64,000 nt of DNA, taken from contig NZ_AMRJ01000002.1 in assembly GCF_000300995.1 (NCBI RefSeq), forward strand, positions 124,001 to 188,000, written 5' to 3'. Within the stretch, counting starts at the first letter, position 1. Each line of letters begins with the position of its first letter. A model generated the notes under the pieces. The model saw only the letters and a program-made list of their open reading frames with translations. It ran no database searches and had not been told where the DNA came from. Positions 1-8,124 of the stretch are shown here, piece by piece. The position numbers and the translations under genes are program-made. The stretch is from Alcanivorax hongdengensis A-11-3. Lineage in GTDB: Bacteria; Pseudomonadota; Gammaproteobacteria; Pseudomonadales; Alcanivoracaceae.

Positions 1-2
1 GC

Positions 3-779
3 GAGCAGGATGACGACCACCTCAGCCCGGAAGAGCTGCGCACCGTGGTCAACGAGGCCGGCGGCCTGATCCCCGAACGTCACCAGAAGATGCTGCTCAA
101 CATTCTCGACCTGGAAAGCGTCACCGTGGAGGACATCATGATCCCCCGCAACGAGATGGTGGGCATCGACATCGACGATGACATGGCGGACATCGTCGCC
201 ACCCTGCGCTCCAGCCAGCACACCCGGCTGCCGGTCTACAACGGTGACCCCAACAACATGATCGGCCTGCTGCACCTGCGTAAACTCAGCCGCCTGATGC
301 TGCGCGACGACATCAACAAGGCCGAGCTGATGCAGTACACGGTGGAGCCCTACTTCGTGCCCGAAGGCACGCCGCTCAATCGCCAGCTGATCAACTTCCA
401 GAACGCCAAGCGGCGCATCGGCATCGTGGTGGACGAATACGGCGACGTGCTCGGCCTGGTGACCCTGGAAGACATTCTTGAAGAGATCGTCGGTGAATTC
501 ACCACCGACCTGGCCGCCACCAGCCAGGATATTCACCCGCAGGAGGATGGCAGCTACGTGATCGACGGCTCCACCCACCTGCGCGAAATCAACCGCACCC
601 TGCACTGGGAACTGCCCACCGACGGGCCCAAGACCCTCAACGGCCTGATCCTGGAATATCTGCAGGACATCCCCGACGCCAACATCTCGGTGAAAATCGA
701 CCAGTACCTGATCGAAATCCTGCAGGTGAAGGACAATATGGTGAAGGCCGCGAGGATGAGGAAGGCGGAGGTTAGTTAA
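3..779 (+). CDS. CBS-domain CorC/HlyC family protein (5' partial)
   Basis: The frame is open from the left edge, so the true start and any N-terminal membrane region lie outside the window. What remains is a pair of CBS domains (the stretch VEDIMIPRNEM opens the first; GIVVDEYGDVLGLVTLEDI is in the second) followed by a CorC/HlyC-type C-terminal domain. Proteins of this family are inner-membrane or membrane-associated and are linked to divalent cation (magnesium/cobalt) efflux; the hemolysin name is historical. CBS pairs usually bind adenine nucleotides. The stop codon lies inside an AT-rich repeat arm that begins at 777. The exact subfamily cannot be set without the missing N-terminus. Confidence 0.85.
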   Translation, partial: EQDDDHLSPEELRTVVNEAGGLIPERHQKMLLNILDLESVTVEDIMIPRNEMVGIDIDDDMADIVATLRSSQHTRLPVYNGDPNNMIGLLHLRKLSRLMLRDDINKAELMQYTVEPYFVPEGTPLNRQLINFQNAKRRIGIVVDEYGDVLGLVTLEDILEEIVGEFTTDLAATSQDIHPQEDGSYVIDGSTHLREINRTLHWELPTDGPKTLNGLILEYLQDIPDANISVKIDQYLIEILQVKDNMVKAARMRKAEVS

Positions 780-944
780 TTGATAATTGAGAATGGATAA
801 TTGATAACGACGCGAGATGTGTTATCGAATCCTGAAAGCCAAGAGGCCGCGCATAGAATTTGAGCGCGGCCTCTTGCGTTGAGAAACAAAAACAACGGGA
901 ACGCGAGTTATCAATTATCCATTCTCAATTATCAATTATCAATT
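777..944. repeat. AT-rich inverted-repeat element enclosing a hairpin
   Basis: A 27-base sequence at 781-807 (words TGATAATTGAGAA and GGATAATTGATAA) recurs as its exact reverse complement at 908-934, about 100 bases away. Between them lies a GC-rich hairpin. Degenerate 8-9 base words (TTGATAAT, TTGAGAAT, GGATAATT) repeat inside each arm. A related pair flanks the terminator near 10.8 kb, so this is a dispersed repeat family rather than a local accident. It contains no reading frame of its own. Confidence 0.8.
841..875. terminator. Hairpin between convergent genes, probable terminator
   Basis: AAGAGGCCGCGC at 841-852 pairs perfectly with GCGCGGCCTCTT at 864-875 around an 11-base loop. It lies between two convergent genes, where a bidirectional terminator is expected. 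There is no clean T-run on either side, so efficiency is uncertain. Confidence 0.5.
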
Positions 945-948
945 CCCA

Positions 949-1878
949 TCAAACCCTATCCGCCAGTGGCGATCCCACCCAGGCACGGATGTCCGTGGCG
1001 TAGCGTTCCACCAGTTGGCGGCCCTCCTCGATGGCTTCGCTGGCGCGGTGGAAATCCATCAGGGCGAAGTCTTCCAGCAAGGGCACCAGAGTCACTTCCG
1101 GCGGGTCGCCGGCCATGCGTGAACGGGTGATGCGGTCCTGCATGATGTTGACGCTGGCGGCCACCACATCGAAAAAGCCCGGGTTTTCATCATCGCCGGG
1201 CGCGAAGTAGTTCATCATTTTCTGCCAGATACTGTGCTCTTCTTCACTGCCATGCTCCTGATCCGCCTGGCTGCGGGTATCTCGGGACAGGTGAGCGCCC
1301 ACCAGCTGGGCATTGAGGTTGACGGCAATCACCACATCCGCGCCCATGGCGCGGGCGGCAGAGACCGGTACCGGGTTGACCAGGCCGCCATCGAGCATCC
1401 ATCGACCCTGCATTTTCACCGGCGAGAACAGACCCGGCAGCGCACAGGACGCGCGGGCAGCATCCAGCATGGGGCCCTTGCTGATCCAGACTTCACGGCC
1501 ACTGCGCATGTCCGTGGCCACGGTGACCAGCTTCTGCTCCAGGGTTTCGATATCCGGGTTGTGGTGGTGTTGCTCGAAATAGCCGAACAGCTTTTCACCC
1601 TTGACCACACCACCGGAAAAACTGATATCCATCAGCCCGAACACATCCTTGACGGTCAGGCGTTTCACCCAGTCGGCGAAATCGTCCAGGGTGCCACTCA
1701 CGTAGGCACCGCCAACCAGGGCGCCGATGGAGGTACCGGCCACCACCTGGGGGCGAACGCCCATTTCTTCCAGCGCCTGAATCACGCCGATATGGGCCCA
1801 GCCCCGGGCGGAACCACTGCCCAGCGCCAGCCCCACCACCGGCTGGTGGCGGTTATCCGGTTGCACCCCGTCATTCAT
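949..1878 (-). CDS. Patatin-like phospholipase family protein (RssA-like)
   Basis: A 309-residue protein with the patatin fold signature. The oxyanion-hole glycine stretch LALGSGSARGWAHIG is at about residues 17-31, the nucleophile elbow GTSIG at 48-52 puts the catalytic Ser at 50, and the dyad Asp is in DGG at about 163-165. Serine-aspartate dyad hydrolases of this family act on phospholipids or other acyl esters. There is no signal peptide, so it is likely cytoplasmic or membrane-associated, like RssA/YlbK. The physiological substrate cannot be told from sequence. The DUF1289 gene begins just upstream on the same strand with a one-base gap, suggesting co-transcription. Confidence 0.88.
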   Translation of the reverse strand: MNDGVQPDNRHQPVVGLALGSGSARGWAHIGVIQALEEMGVRPQVVAGTSIGALVGGAYVSGTLDDFADWVKRLTVKDVFGLMDISFSGGVVKGEKLFGYFEQHHHNPDIETLEQKLVTVATDMRSGREVWISKGPMLDAARASCALPGLFSPVKMQGRWMLDGGLVNPVPVSAARAMGADVVIAVNLNAQLVGAHLSRDTRSQADQEHGSEEEHSIWQKMMNYFAPGDDENPGFFDVVAASVNIMQDRITRSRMAGDPPEVTLVPLLEDFALMDFHRASEAIEEGRQLVERYATDIRAWVGSPLADRV

Positions 1879-1879
1879 G

Positions 1880-2075
1880 TTATCGCTTCCTCACCACACA
1901 GGGCGCCGGCTCCCCGTCCATACGCAAGGGGATTCGGCGCATGACTTCCTGCTTCTCCGCGTGGGAAAGCAGGCCCCAGATGGAAATTTCCCCGCCGGTG
2001 CGAAAGCACCCCACGCAGATGTCGTTCTCGTCCAGCGCGCAGATCGACACGCAAGGGGACGCAATCGGCTGCGGC

Positions 2076-2086
<11 letters not shown>
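1880..2086 (-). CDS. DUF1289 small cysteine-motif protein
   Basis: About 68 residues, carrying the DUF1289 pattern SPCVSICALDENDICVGCFR followed by a W-x7-K/R helix (WGLLSHAEKQEVMRRI). The spaced cysteines suggest metal or Fe-S binding, but no function is established for the family. The ATG at 2086 starts MADEPQP. An alternative ATG at 2098 has a GGAAG-like ribosome site, and longer frames run deep into the preceding carbonic anhydrase gene. Either start gives a short overlap with that gene, so the two are translationally close and probably in one operon. Confidence 0.8.
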
Positions 2087-2615
<529 letters not shown>

Positions 2616-2625
2616 AAGTAAGAGC

Positions 2626-3207
2626 CTAATCCTGGTCGGTTACATCAAAGCGGATACCGGCATCATAGACGTGATTGATCAGGTCCAGAATCATGAAGGC
2701 CGTCAGCCCCCAGATCCGCTTGTCCTCAAAGTAGTAACTGGGAATGCACAGCCGACGGCCAAAAAAGTCGATCGGGCTGGACAGCTCCGGCGCCTGCTCC
2801 AGAAAGAATCCCAGGGGCACCTGGAAAATGGTATCAATCTCGCCGGGCTCGGCCACCAGCCGGGCCGCCGGGTCCACCACCCCTACAAAGGGCACCACCT
2901 TCATGCCATAACGGGAGGCCAGCGGCGACAACTGCCCGAGAATTTCCACCTGCGCCGGATCCAGCCCCACTTCCTCTTCGCTTTCACGCAGGGCTGTCAT
3001 CAGCAGGTCCCGGTCACCGGGATCACGTTTGCCGCCCGGGAAGGCCACTTCACCGGCATGGGTCGGCATGGAACTGGAGCGCACCGTGAGAATCAGGTGC
3101 GGCTCCGGAAGATCCAGTACGGGCATCAACACCGCCGCCTCCGGCAGGGCCAGTGGCAATTCCGTGCGTTGGTAATCAGGCAGGCGCTGCCTGAGACGCT
3201 CAAGCAC
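2626..3207 (-). CDS. NUDIX CoA pyrophosphatase (NudL-like)
   Basis: A 193-residue NUDIX hydrolase. The box spans residues 58-82, reading GGKRDPGDRDLLMTALRESE and onward, with the metal-binding REsEEE at 74-79. The preceding AGEVAFPGGK stretch is typical of the CoA-diphosphatase group (NudL/YeaB, PCD1), which cleaves CoA or acyl-CoA to 4'-phosphopantetheine and 3',5'-ADP. It is the first gene of the - strand run into the carbonic anhydrase and DUF1289 genes. A palindrome resembling a fatty-acid regulator box lies 22 bases upstream of its start, which would fit acyl-CoA turnover. Confidence 0.85.
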   Translation of the reverse strand: MLERLRQRLPDYQRTELPLALPEAAVLMPVLDLPEPHLILTVRSSSMPTHAGEVAFPGGKRDPGDRDLLMTALRESEEEVGLDPAQVEILGQLSPLASRYGMKVVPFVGVVDPAARLVAEPGEIDTIFQVPLGFFLEQAPELSSPIDFFGRRLCIPSYYFEDKRIWGLTAFMILDLINHVYDAGIRFDVTDQD

Positions 3208-3228
3208 TCTCTTCTCCAGTCACTTGGA

Positions 3229-3246
3229 TTCAAACGGTAGTTTGAA
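3229..3246. promoter_or_regulatory. Perfect palindrome TTCAAAC-N4-GTTTGAA, PsrA/TetR-like operator candidate
   Basis: Seven-base arms around GGTA, 22 bases upstream of the CoA pyrophosphatase start. The core CAAAC-N4-GTTTG matches the pattern described for PsrA, a fatty-acid-responsive TetR regulator of pseudomonads. A second site with the same core lies upstream of the thioesterase genes (10728-10743). Assignment to PsrA is inference. Confidence 0.45.
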
Positions 3247-3576
3247 CAGCCCGGCTGACAGGAGCAAGCCTGATCACACCGCCCCGGCACGGCAAGGCGT
3301 ATTTTGTGGCGCTTGTCCTGCCCGTCGACATGGCTTACACCGAACGGCTAATCAACCGCGCCTGGCCGGCGCCCCGCTATTTCAGGCAGTTATCTCTTTG
3401 CCCCAGTATCCCCGGCCCATCACGGCCCGGCCAACCGTTCATGGCCCTACCCCGCAGGCTAGCCTGGCCCCTGCAAATTCGGCACCCCTGGCCAATTTTC
3501 CTGTCGTTTGCACAGCGCAACACTGTGTGTACAGGGACGTATCCATAACACCAAGTATCGCGCGCCAGGGGTGGCA
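3247..3576. other. Leader region upstream of the curlin genes
   Basis: About 330 bases with no supportable gene. It should hold the curlin operon promoter, but I could not pick a convincing -35/-10 pair. An in-frame upstream start at 3508 would add 23 residues lacking signal-peptide character and is not favoured. Confidence 0.5.
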
Positions 3577-4107
3577 ATGAATTTCCAGGGATGGACAAAA
3601 ACCATAATGCTGTGCGGCATGCTGCTGTGTGCCGCCAGCAGCCACGGGTGGGATCTTAGCCCCACACCGGAATTCCCCCTGGGCAATGGCGCGGACATTG
3701 CCCAGGACGGCAGTGACCTGCAGGCCGACATTCGCCAGGCGGGCAACAACCGCGCCAGCATTACGCAACAGGGCCAGTCCCATCAAGCCTCCATCCAGCA
3801 GTCCGGCGGCCACAACCAGGCCGAACTTCTTCAATACGGCACCGACCAGCAGGCGGACATTACCCAGCTGGGCTGGGAAAACCTGGCCGTGGTCAACCAG
3901 TACGGGCTTGGCAACCAGGCGGATATCTATCAGCGCGGTGCCTACAACAGCGCCACCGTACTGCAAAACGGCAGCTACAACACCGCCAGCGTCAACCAGA
4001 TCGGCACCGCCAATACCGCCGTCATTAGCCAGAACGGTTTTTCCAACAACGTTTCGGTCACCCAGGTGGGGGCCGGAATGTATGTATCCATCCAGCAGTG
4101 GAATTGA
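3577..4107 (+). CDS. csgB: Minor curlin, CsgB-like amyloid subunit
   Basis: 176 residues: a signal peptide (MNFQGWTKTIMLCGMLLCAA...) followed by about 14 tandem 11-residue units of the curlin type, such as ADIRQAGNNR and ASIQQSGGHNQ. Each unit has the A-x-I/V-x-Q strand and a G-x-x-N/Q turn. Two units make one strand-turn-strand repeat, so there are about seven repeats, against five in E. coli CsgB. Its place first in the operon and its regular 11-residue spacing suggest the nucleator role, though which curlin nucleates is inferred. The ATG at 3577 has an AGGGGTGG ribosome site and yields a proper signal peptide. The major curlin follows 23 bases later. Confidence 0.88.
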   Translation: MNFQGWTKTIMLCGMLLCAASSHGWDLSPTPEFPLGNGADIAQDGSDLQADIRQAGNNRASITQQGQSHQASIQQSGGHNQAELLQYGTDQQADITQLGWENLAVVNQYGLGNQADIYQRGAYNSATVLQNGSYNTASVNQIGTANTAVISQNGFSNNVSVTQVGAGMYVSIQQWN

Positions 4108-4130
4108 TTTAAACCTAGAGGAGAAAGACC

Positions 4131-5324
4131 ATGAAAACCTTGAAACCGCTTGCCGCCGCCATCCTCGCCACCCTGGCAACGGGGGCCTGGGCAGACACGG
4201 CAACCACCAACCAGACCGGCTCCGGCAATACCGCCAGCACCACCCAGAGCAATACCTTTGCCGCTGACGCCACCATCGATCAGACCGGTGACAACAACGC
4301 GGCCACGGTATCCCAGAGCAACAGCGCCGCGCCCATGTCTGCGGACATCGACACCGTTGGCAACGACAACACTGCCAGCATCACCCAGGATGACAGCTGG
4401 TTTGCCCAGGGCACCATTTTGCAGGATGGCACCACCAACACGGCGGATATCACCCAGGTGAATATCTCTGATGTCAGTGATGCCACCATCAACCAGATCA
4501 ATGGCGCCGACCAGTCCGCGGCCAGCATCACCCAGGATGGAGCCCAGACCAGCAGCGCCACCATCACCCAGGACACCACTGGCGCCGGCACCACCGCCAC
4601 CGTGGGTCAGATCAACGTGGACACCGCCCTGGCCACCGTTACCCAGAGCAACGGCAGCGGCAGCATGACCAATGTGCAGCAGCATGATGGTGTCGACCTG
4701 ACCACCACCGTGAACCAGAGCGACAGCAGCTTTGCCACTGCCCTGGTAGACCAGACCGGTGACACCAACAGCACCAACATCAGCCAGCAGAACGTGTCTG
4801 ATTACGCCTATGCGGAAGTGAACCAGGCCGGTGACAACAGCTCCGTGGACGTGCTGCAGGATCAGTCCCACGACTCCTACGCCTATGTGGACCAGAACGG
4901 TTCCATGCTGACCGCAGAAGTGGATCAGGGTCTGGGCGATCGCAACCTGGCCGACATCAATCAGACCGGCACCGACAACTTTGCGCGGGTGGAACAGTCC
5001 GGCTCGGACAATGAAGGCATGATCACCCAGAGCGGTGGTAATAACAGCGCCGACATTGATCAGTGGGGTGGCAACGGCCATGCCGCCATCACCCAGAGCA
5101 ACGTTAATAACGATGCCTATATCAACCAGACCGCCCCGGCGGAATTCGGTGTCGCCGATATTACCCAGAGCGGCAGCAACAACCAGGCAGACATTCTGCA
5201 AACCGGCCTGGGTACGGCACTGGACCCGAACACCGCCACCATTACCCAGACCTCCAGCTTTAACAATGCCAGCATTATGCAGGCCGGTGGTGCCGGAAAC
5301 AGCGCCACTATTACCCAGATGTAA
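4131..5324 (+). CDS. csgA: Major curlin, unusually long CsgA-like amyloid subunit
   Basis: 397 residues, much longer than the roughly 150 residues of E. coli CsgA. A signal peptide ending in GAWA (cleavage after about residue 21) is followed almost entirely by curlin-type units of 10-14 residues (for example ATIDQTGDNN, ADINQTGTDN, ADITQSGSNN). I count about 32 predicted strands, or 16 strand-turn-strand repeats. The repeats are rich in Asp, Asn, Gln, Thr and Ser and nearly free of Lys, Arg and Cys, giving a very acidic protein. The last unit ends SATITQM at the stop. It should be secreted through CsgG and polymerise on the cell surface. The ribosome site GAGGAGAAAG lies seven bases upstream. 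Confidence 0.9.
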   Translation: MKTLKPLAAAILATLATGAWADTATTNQTGSGNTASTTQSNTFAADATIDQTGDNNAATVSQSNSAAPMSADIDTVGNDNTASITQDDSWFAQGTILQDGTTNTADITQVNISDVSDATINQINGADQSAASITQDGAQTSSATITQDTTGAGTTATVGQINVDTALATVTQSNGSGSMTNVQQHDGVDLTTTVNQSDSSFATALVDQTGDTNSTNISQQNVSDYAYAEVNQAGDNSSVDVLQDQSHDSYAYVDQNGSMLTAEVDQGLGDRNLADINQTGTDNFARVEQSGSDNEGMITQSGGNNSADIDQWGGNGHAAITQSNVNNDAYINQTAPAEFGVADITQSGSNNQADILQTGLGTALDPNTATITQTSSFNNASIMQAGGAGNSATITQM

Positions 5325-5335
5325 CACAGCCCCCT

Positions 5336-5363
5336 GGGCCGCCCTTCGGGGCGGCCCTTTTTT
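5336..5363 (+). terminator. Strong intrinsic terminator after the major curlin gene
   Basis: A 9-bp GC stem (GGGCCGCCC with GGGCGGCCC) closed by a TTCG tetraloop and followed by six T residues. It sits between the curlin gene and the csgH-like gene, whose start is 19 bases beyond the T-run. Confidence 0.92.
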
Positions 5364-5382
5364 GCTTGCCTTAGGATTACCC

Positions 5383-5733
5383 ATGCGAGCGTTAACACTG
5401 GTAATGCTGCTGATGATTACCTACATCGCCCAGGCCGACTGCCGTCTGGCCATCTTACAATCCGAATCCTCTGCCAAAGGCACCGCGCGTTTTCGCCTGC
5501 AGGTGCACTGTGATCAGGCAAAACTGCCGCTGCAGTATCAATTGACATTGAACAAGCATGGCAAGAGTGGCCGAACCACCAGCAGCCAGTCCGGTTACTT
5601 CAACAGCACCGGAGAGGTTCAGGTGATCGGTAATGTGGGAATCAATCTGACCGGCGACGACCGGGTCGAGGTGGTTGGCAAGGTGCTTCACCAGTCGCGG
5701 TTACTGGCCCGCACCGAAAAGACCTTTCCCTGA
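5383..5733 (+). CDS. CsgH-like curli assembly chaperone
   Basis: 116 residues with a signal peptide (MRALTLVMLLMITYIAQA) and a mature part starting DCRLAILQS. The pattern Y-x-L-x-x-N-K-x-G-x-S-G-x-T, then GEVQVIGNVGINLTGDDRVEV, fits the immunoglobulin-like CsgC/CsgH family, closer to CsgH. These periplasmic proteins stop curlins from polymerising before export. Two cysteines (about residues 20 and 43) could form a disulfide. The ATG at 5383 follows a TTAGGAT ribosome site; longer frames start inside csgA and are rejected. The gene lies after a strong terminator, so it should be transcribed by read-through or from a promoter inside csgA. Confidence 0.75.
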   Translation: MRALTLVMLLMITYIAQADCRLAILQSESSAKGTARFRLQVHCDQAKLPLQYQLTLNKHGKSGRTTSSQSGYFNSTGEVQVIGNVGINLTGDDRVEVVGKVLHQSRLLARTEKTFP

Positions 5734-5754
5734 GTGGTTATTGCACCGGTCCCA

Positions 5755-6603
5755 TCATTCGGCCCCGCCGGCCAGGGTGGTCAGATAGGTCTGAATCACC
5801 GGGCTTTTCATATCGGCCGGATCTTTCAGTGACCAGTTGCCGTCCTTGACCCCCTTGACGATCAGGTTGGCCACCGCCGACTCGATGGCCAGCTTCACGC
5901 ATTCCTGCACCGGCTCGTTGCTGGTGACGCCGGCTTCCGCCTCCAGCAGTTTCTTGAACTCGATAAACCGGAACACCCCCATCTGCAGCTCCTTGCTGTA
6001 GATTTTCTTGGTGGTGGAAACGGTATTGATAATCCGGCCGGTACGCACATCCACCGCCCGCAGGTTCACTGTCACCTGGTCGGCGCGATATTCATCCGAG
6101 GCACCAACACCCAGATAACGGGCCCCCAGGCCCCCGGTCTGAATATTGGTTTCATAGGCAATGATGCCGCCCTGGAAGAGAATGTCCGAGGACATCAGGT
6201 CCGGCACATCCGGGGTGGCGACACCCCGTTGCTGGCGTTTTTCCACCACGGCGCGGGCGATCTTCCTCTCGGTCAGCAGATCCTGCAGGCCTTCGCGCTC
6301 CAGCGTCACGAACCAGCCGGAGCGATTGAGCGCATCGACCAGATAGGCTGCCGCGCCCTGGGTCACCGCCGTGGAAAAGGACGACGCCGGCGCCGGCCGA
6401 TACTGGCCGGTCAGATCGCGAAAACTGTAGACCGAAGCCTTGATCACCCCACGGGGTGGCGGCAGCTTTTCCAGGTCTTCACCGATCTCGGATTTTTGCA
6501 CCAGGGCCGGGGCGTCGTTTTTCAGCGGCGGCGTCACACAGCCCCCCAGCGACGCCAGCATGAGCGCAGCACACAGCGTTTTTGTTTGTGTTTTCACTTT
6601 CAA
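5755..6603 (-). CDS. csgG: Curli secretion channel lipoprotein CsgG
   Basis: 282 residues with a lipoprotein signal ending in SLGGC (lipid-carrying Cys at about 22). The body matches CsgG along its length: IKASVYSFRDLTGQYRPAP, SSFSTAVTQGAA, LEREGLQDLLTERKI, GGLGARYLGVGA and FRFIEFKKLLEAEAG. CsgG forms the nonameric outer-membrane pore through which curlins leave the cell. It is the last gene of the csgDEFG run and ends 21 bases from the convergent csgH stop. The start is probably TTG at 6603, with AGGGA upstream, or GTG at 6597; no in-frame ATG fits. Confidence 0.96.
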   Translation of the reverse strand: MKVKTQTKTLCAALMLASLGGCVTPPLKNDAPALVQKSEIGEDLEKLPPPRGVIKASVYSFRDLTGQYRPAPASSFSTAVTQGAAAYLVDALNRSGWFVTLEREGLQDLLTERKIARAVVEKRQQRGVATPDVPDLMSSDILFQGGIIAYETNIQTGGLGARYLGVGASDEYRADQVTVNLRAVDVRTGRIINTVSTTKKIYSKELQMGVFRFIEFKKLLEAEAGVTSNEPVQECVKLAIESAVANLIVKGVKDGNWSLKDPADMKSPVIQTYLTTLAGGAE

Positions 6604-6641
6604 TGCATCCCTGCTCTGCCAGGCAGCTGGAAAACAGCCGG

Positions 6642-7046
6642 TTAGAAAGTATCGGGCACCAGACCATCCACATCGATCTGGGTCACTTCACCGCTGGCCA
6701 GGTCCTGGATCAGGATCGACAAACCGTCACCGGAATCGTTATTGACGATGTTGATACTGAAATCATCGGTGACGATGCTGCCCTCCTGGCCATCGCCCAC
6801 ATCCGATAACAGCTGACTGAGCAGACGGGACTGCAACGACGAGGCCAGACGCTCCAGGTCGGACGGCCGCTCATAGGTGGTGGCATCCGGGTCCTTGTAG
6901 TCGTTCTGTGCCTGGGCATTGCCCAGCAGATAATTGCCATTGAGGGGATTACCGCCAAAGTTCGGGTTGACCGGCTGGTAAACCAGCTCACTGGCGGTCG
7001 CATCCAGCGACAGGGCAAGCAGGGAAAAAGCGATAACCTGTTTCAT
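6642..7046 (-). CDS. csgF: Curli assembly/transport component CsgF
   Basis: 134 residues: a signal peptide ending about ATAS, then the conserved CsgF N-terminus ELVYQPVNPNFGGNPLNG, which in E. coli CsgF plugs into the CsgG pore. The C-terminal part (DDFSINIVNNDSGDGLSILI...) has the usual family character. CsgF is exported through CsgG, stays at the cell surface and helps place the nucleator CsgB. Its ATG overlaps the csgE stop (TGATG), showing translational coupling. Confidence 0.95.
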   Translation of the reverse strand: MKQVIAFSLLALSLDATASELVYQPVNPNFGGNPLNGNYLLGNAQAQNDYKDPDATTYERPSDLERLASSLQSRLLSQLLSDVGDGQEGSIVTDDFSINIVNNDSGDGLSILIQDLASGEVTQIDVDGLVPDTF

Positions 7047-7447
7047 CAGTAGCCATCCTTGGCCAGGTCCGGATTGTTCACCAGCAGGCTGTTCAGTTTG
7101 AGACGCCTGACCTCGATCTCAACTGCCCTAACCAGCGCCTGCACACGGTCATCATCCCAGTGGTAGGCGAACGAAAGCACAAAGCGTTTCAGGGGTGTAT
7201 CAAATGCCTTGATGGTGATAATGCTGCCCGAGCGGGCAGAGGGTTGTTCGTAAATGGCAACGGTAAAAGGCGTGTCCGGGAACAGGTAGTGCCGCTCCGA
7301 GGAAAATTGCTGATAAAAGCGTTTGCCCACCGGGGAGATGGTCTGATCAACCACCAGCCCCATGTCCATTTCATTCTGCGCTGTCGCCGGCGGCGGCAGA
7401 CAAAACAGGGCGGTGATGCACAATGCGGTCCGCGGTGCGCGCCACAT
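7046..7447 (-). CDS. csgE: Curli secretion accessory protein CsgE
   Basis: 133 residues with a signal peptide (MWRAPRTALCITALFCLPPPATA) and the CsgE signatures GLVVDQTISPVGKRFYQQFS and the central ITIKAFDTPLKR region. CsgE is a periplasmic cap that gates CsgG and gives it specificity for curlins. The ATG at 7447 shares bases with the csgD stop (TGATG) and has AGGAG five bases upstream. A GTG two codons earlier is possible but less well placed. It lies between csgD and csgF with overlaps on both sides, so the operon is tightly packed. Confidence 0.93.
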   Translation of the reverse strand: MWRAPRTALCITALFCLPPPATAQNEMDMGLVVDQTISPVGKRFYQQFSSERHYLFPDTPFTVAIYEQPSARSGSIITIKAFDTPLKRFVLSFAYHWDDDRVQALVRAVEIEVRRLKLNSLLVNNPDLAKDGY

Positions 7448-8124
7448 CAACACTCCTGGCCTTCTTCCAGATGGTTGTCATGGACCCAGCGAATGACACC
7501 GACCCGGTTCTTGACCCCCACCTTGCGATAGAGACTCTGCAGGTGGGCCTTGACCGTGTGGGTACTCAGGCACAGCGCATCGGCAATCTCGTGGTTGCTC
7601 ATGCCCCGAACCACATGATCCAGCATCTGCCGCTCACGACTGGTCAGGCTCTCGTAAATATGGCCGCAACGGGTGGGCGTCTTGCGGTGGCGGACCAGAT
7701 AATCCATGTAACTGCGCGGAAACCAGCTGCGCCCCCGGCTAACCACCTCGATGGCCTTGGACACCAGAGCATCATTGTCCTGCTGGTAGATCACGCCCTT
7801 CACCACCGGCCAGTTGAGCAGGAAAAAGATATCGTCGCCGCGATCGGCATTGACCAGAATCACCCGGCAAAGCCCCTTGCGCTCCTGAATCTTGCCCAGC
7901 AGCTGCTCCAGTTCGGTGGCGGAAAAATCCAGCACATTGACCAGCACCAGCTCGTCCTGAATCTGGTCGTGGAAAAGGTCATCGCGATTGATTGCACGGC
8001 AGGTGGTGCCCCGTTGCGTTTCAATGGAGCGGGCCAACAACCGGATTGCCAGGTTGTTGCAGTGAGAGACCACCAGGTAAGTATTTCCCCCGTCACGCAT
8101 ATTGCGTGCCATTGACATGTCCAT
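7447..8124 (-). CDS. csgD: CsgD-like LuxR-family regulator of curli
   Basis: 225 residues. The C-terminus (about 158-215) is a LuxR/FixJ helix-turn-helix (LTSRERQMLDHVVRGMSNHE and onward, ending VKNRVGVIRW). The N-terminal domain looks like a degenerate receiver with a hydrophobic core (LVLVNVLDF, CRVILVNADRG) and no clear phospho-acceptor pocket, as in enteric CsgD. As first gene of the csgDEFG operon it is the expected activator of the curlin genes and perhaps of matrix production. The ATG at 8124 has AAGGGA eight bases upstream. The orthology call rests on domain layout plus neighbours. Confidence 0.85.
   Translation of the reverse strand: MDMSMARNMRDGGNTYLVVSHCNNLAIRLLARSIETQRGTTCRAINRDDLFHDQIQDELVLVNVLDFSATELEQLLGKIQERKGLCRVILVNADRGDDIFFLLNWPVVKGVIYQQDNDALVSKAIEVVSRGRSWFPRSYMDYLVRHRKTPTRCGHIYESLTSRERQMLDHVVRGMSNHEIADALCLSTHTVKAHLQSLYRKVGVKNRVGVIRWVHDNHLEEGQEC

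Noticed and set aside
3508..3576. Upstream start for the first curlin
   Set aside because: The extra 23 residues would bury the signal peptide; the ATG at 3577 has a better ribosome site.
4131..5324. Possible CRISPR or DNA-level tandem array because of the repeated protein units
   Set aside because: Units vary in length and in DNA sequence; the repetition is at the protein level with curlin motifs.
3975..5384. 469-codon Gly/Val-rich frame on the - strand
   Set aside because: It looks like a repetitive structural protein, but it is the reverse-strand reading of the curlin repeats.
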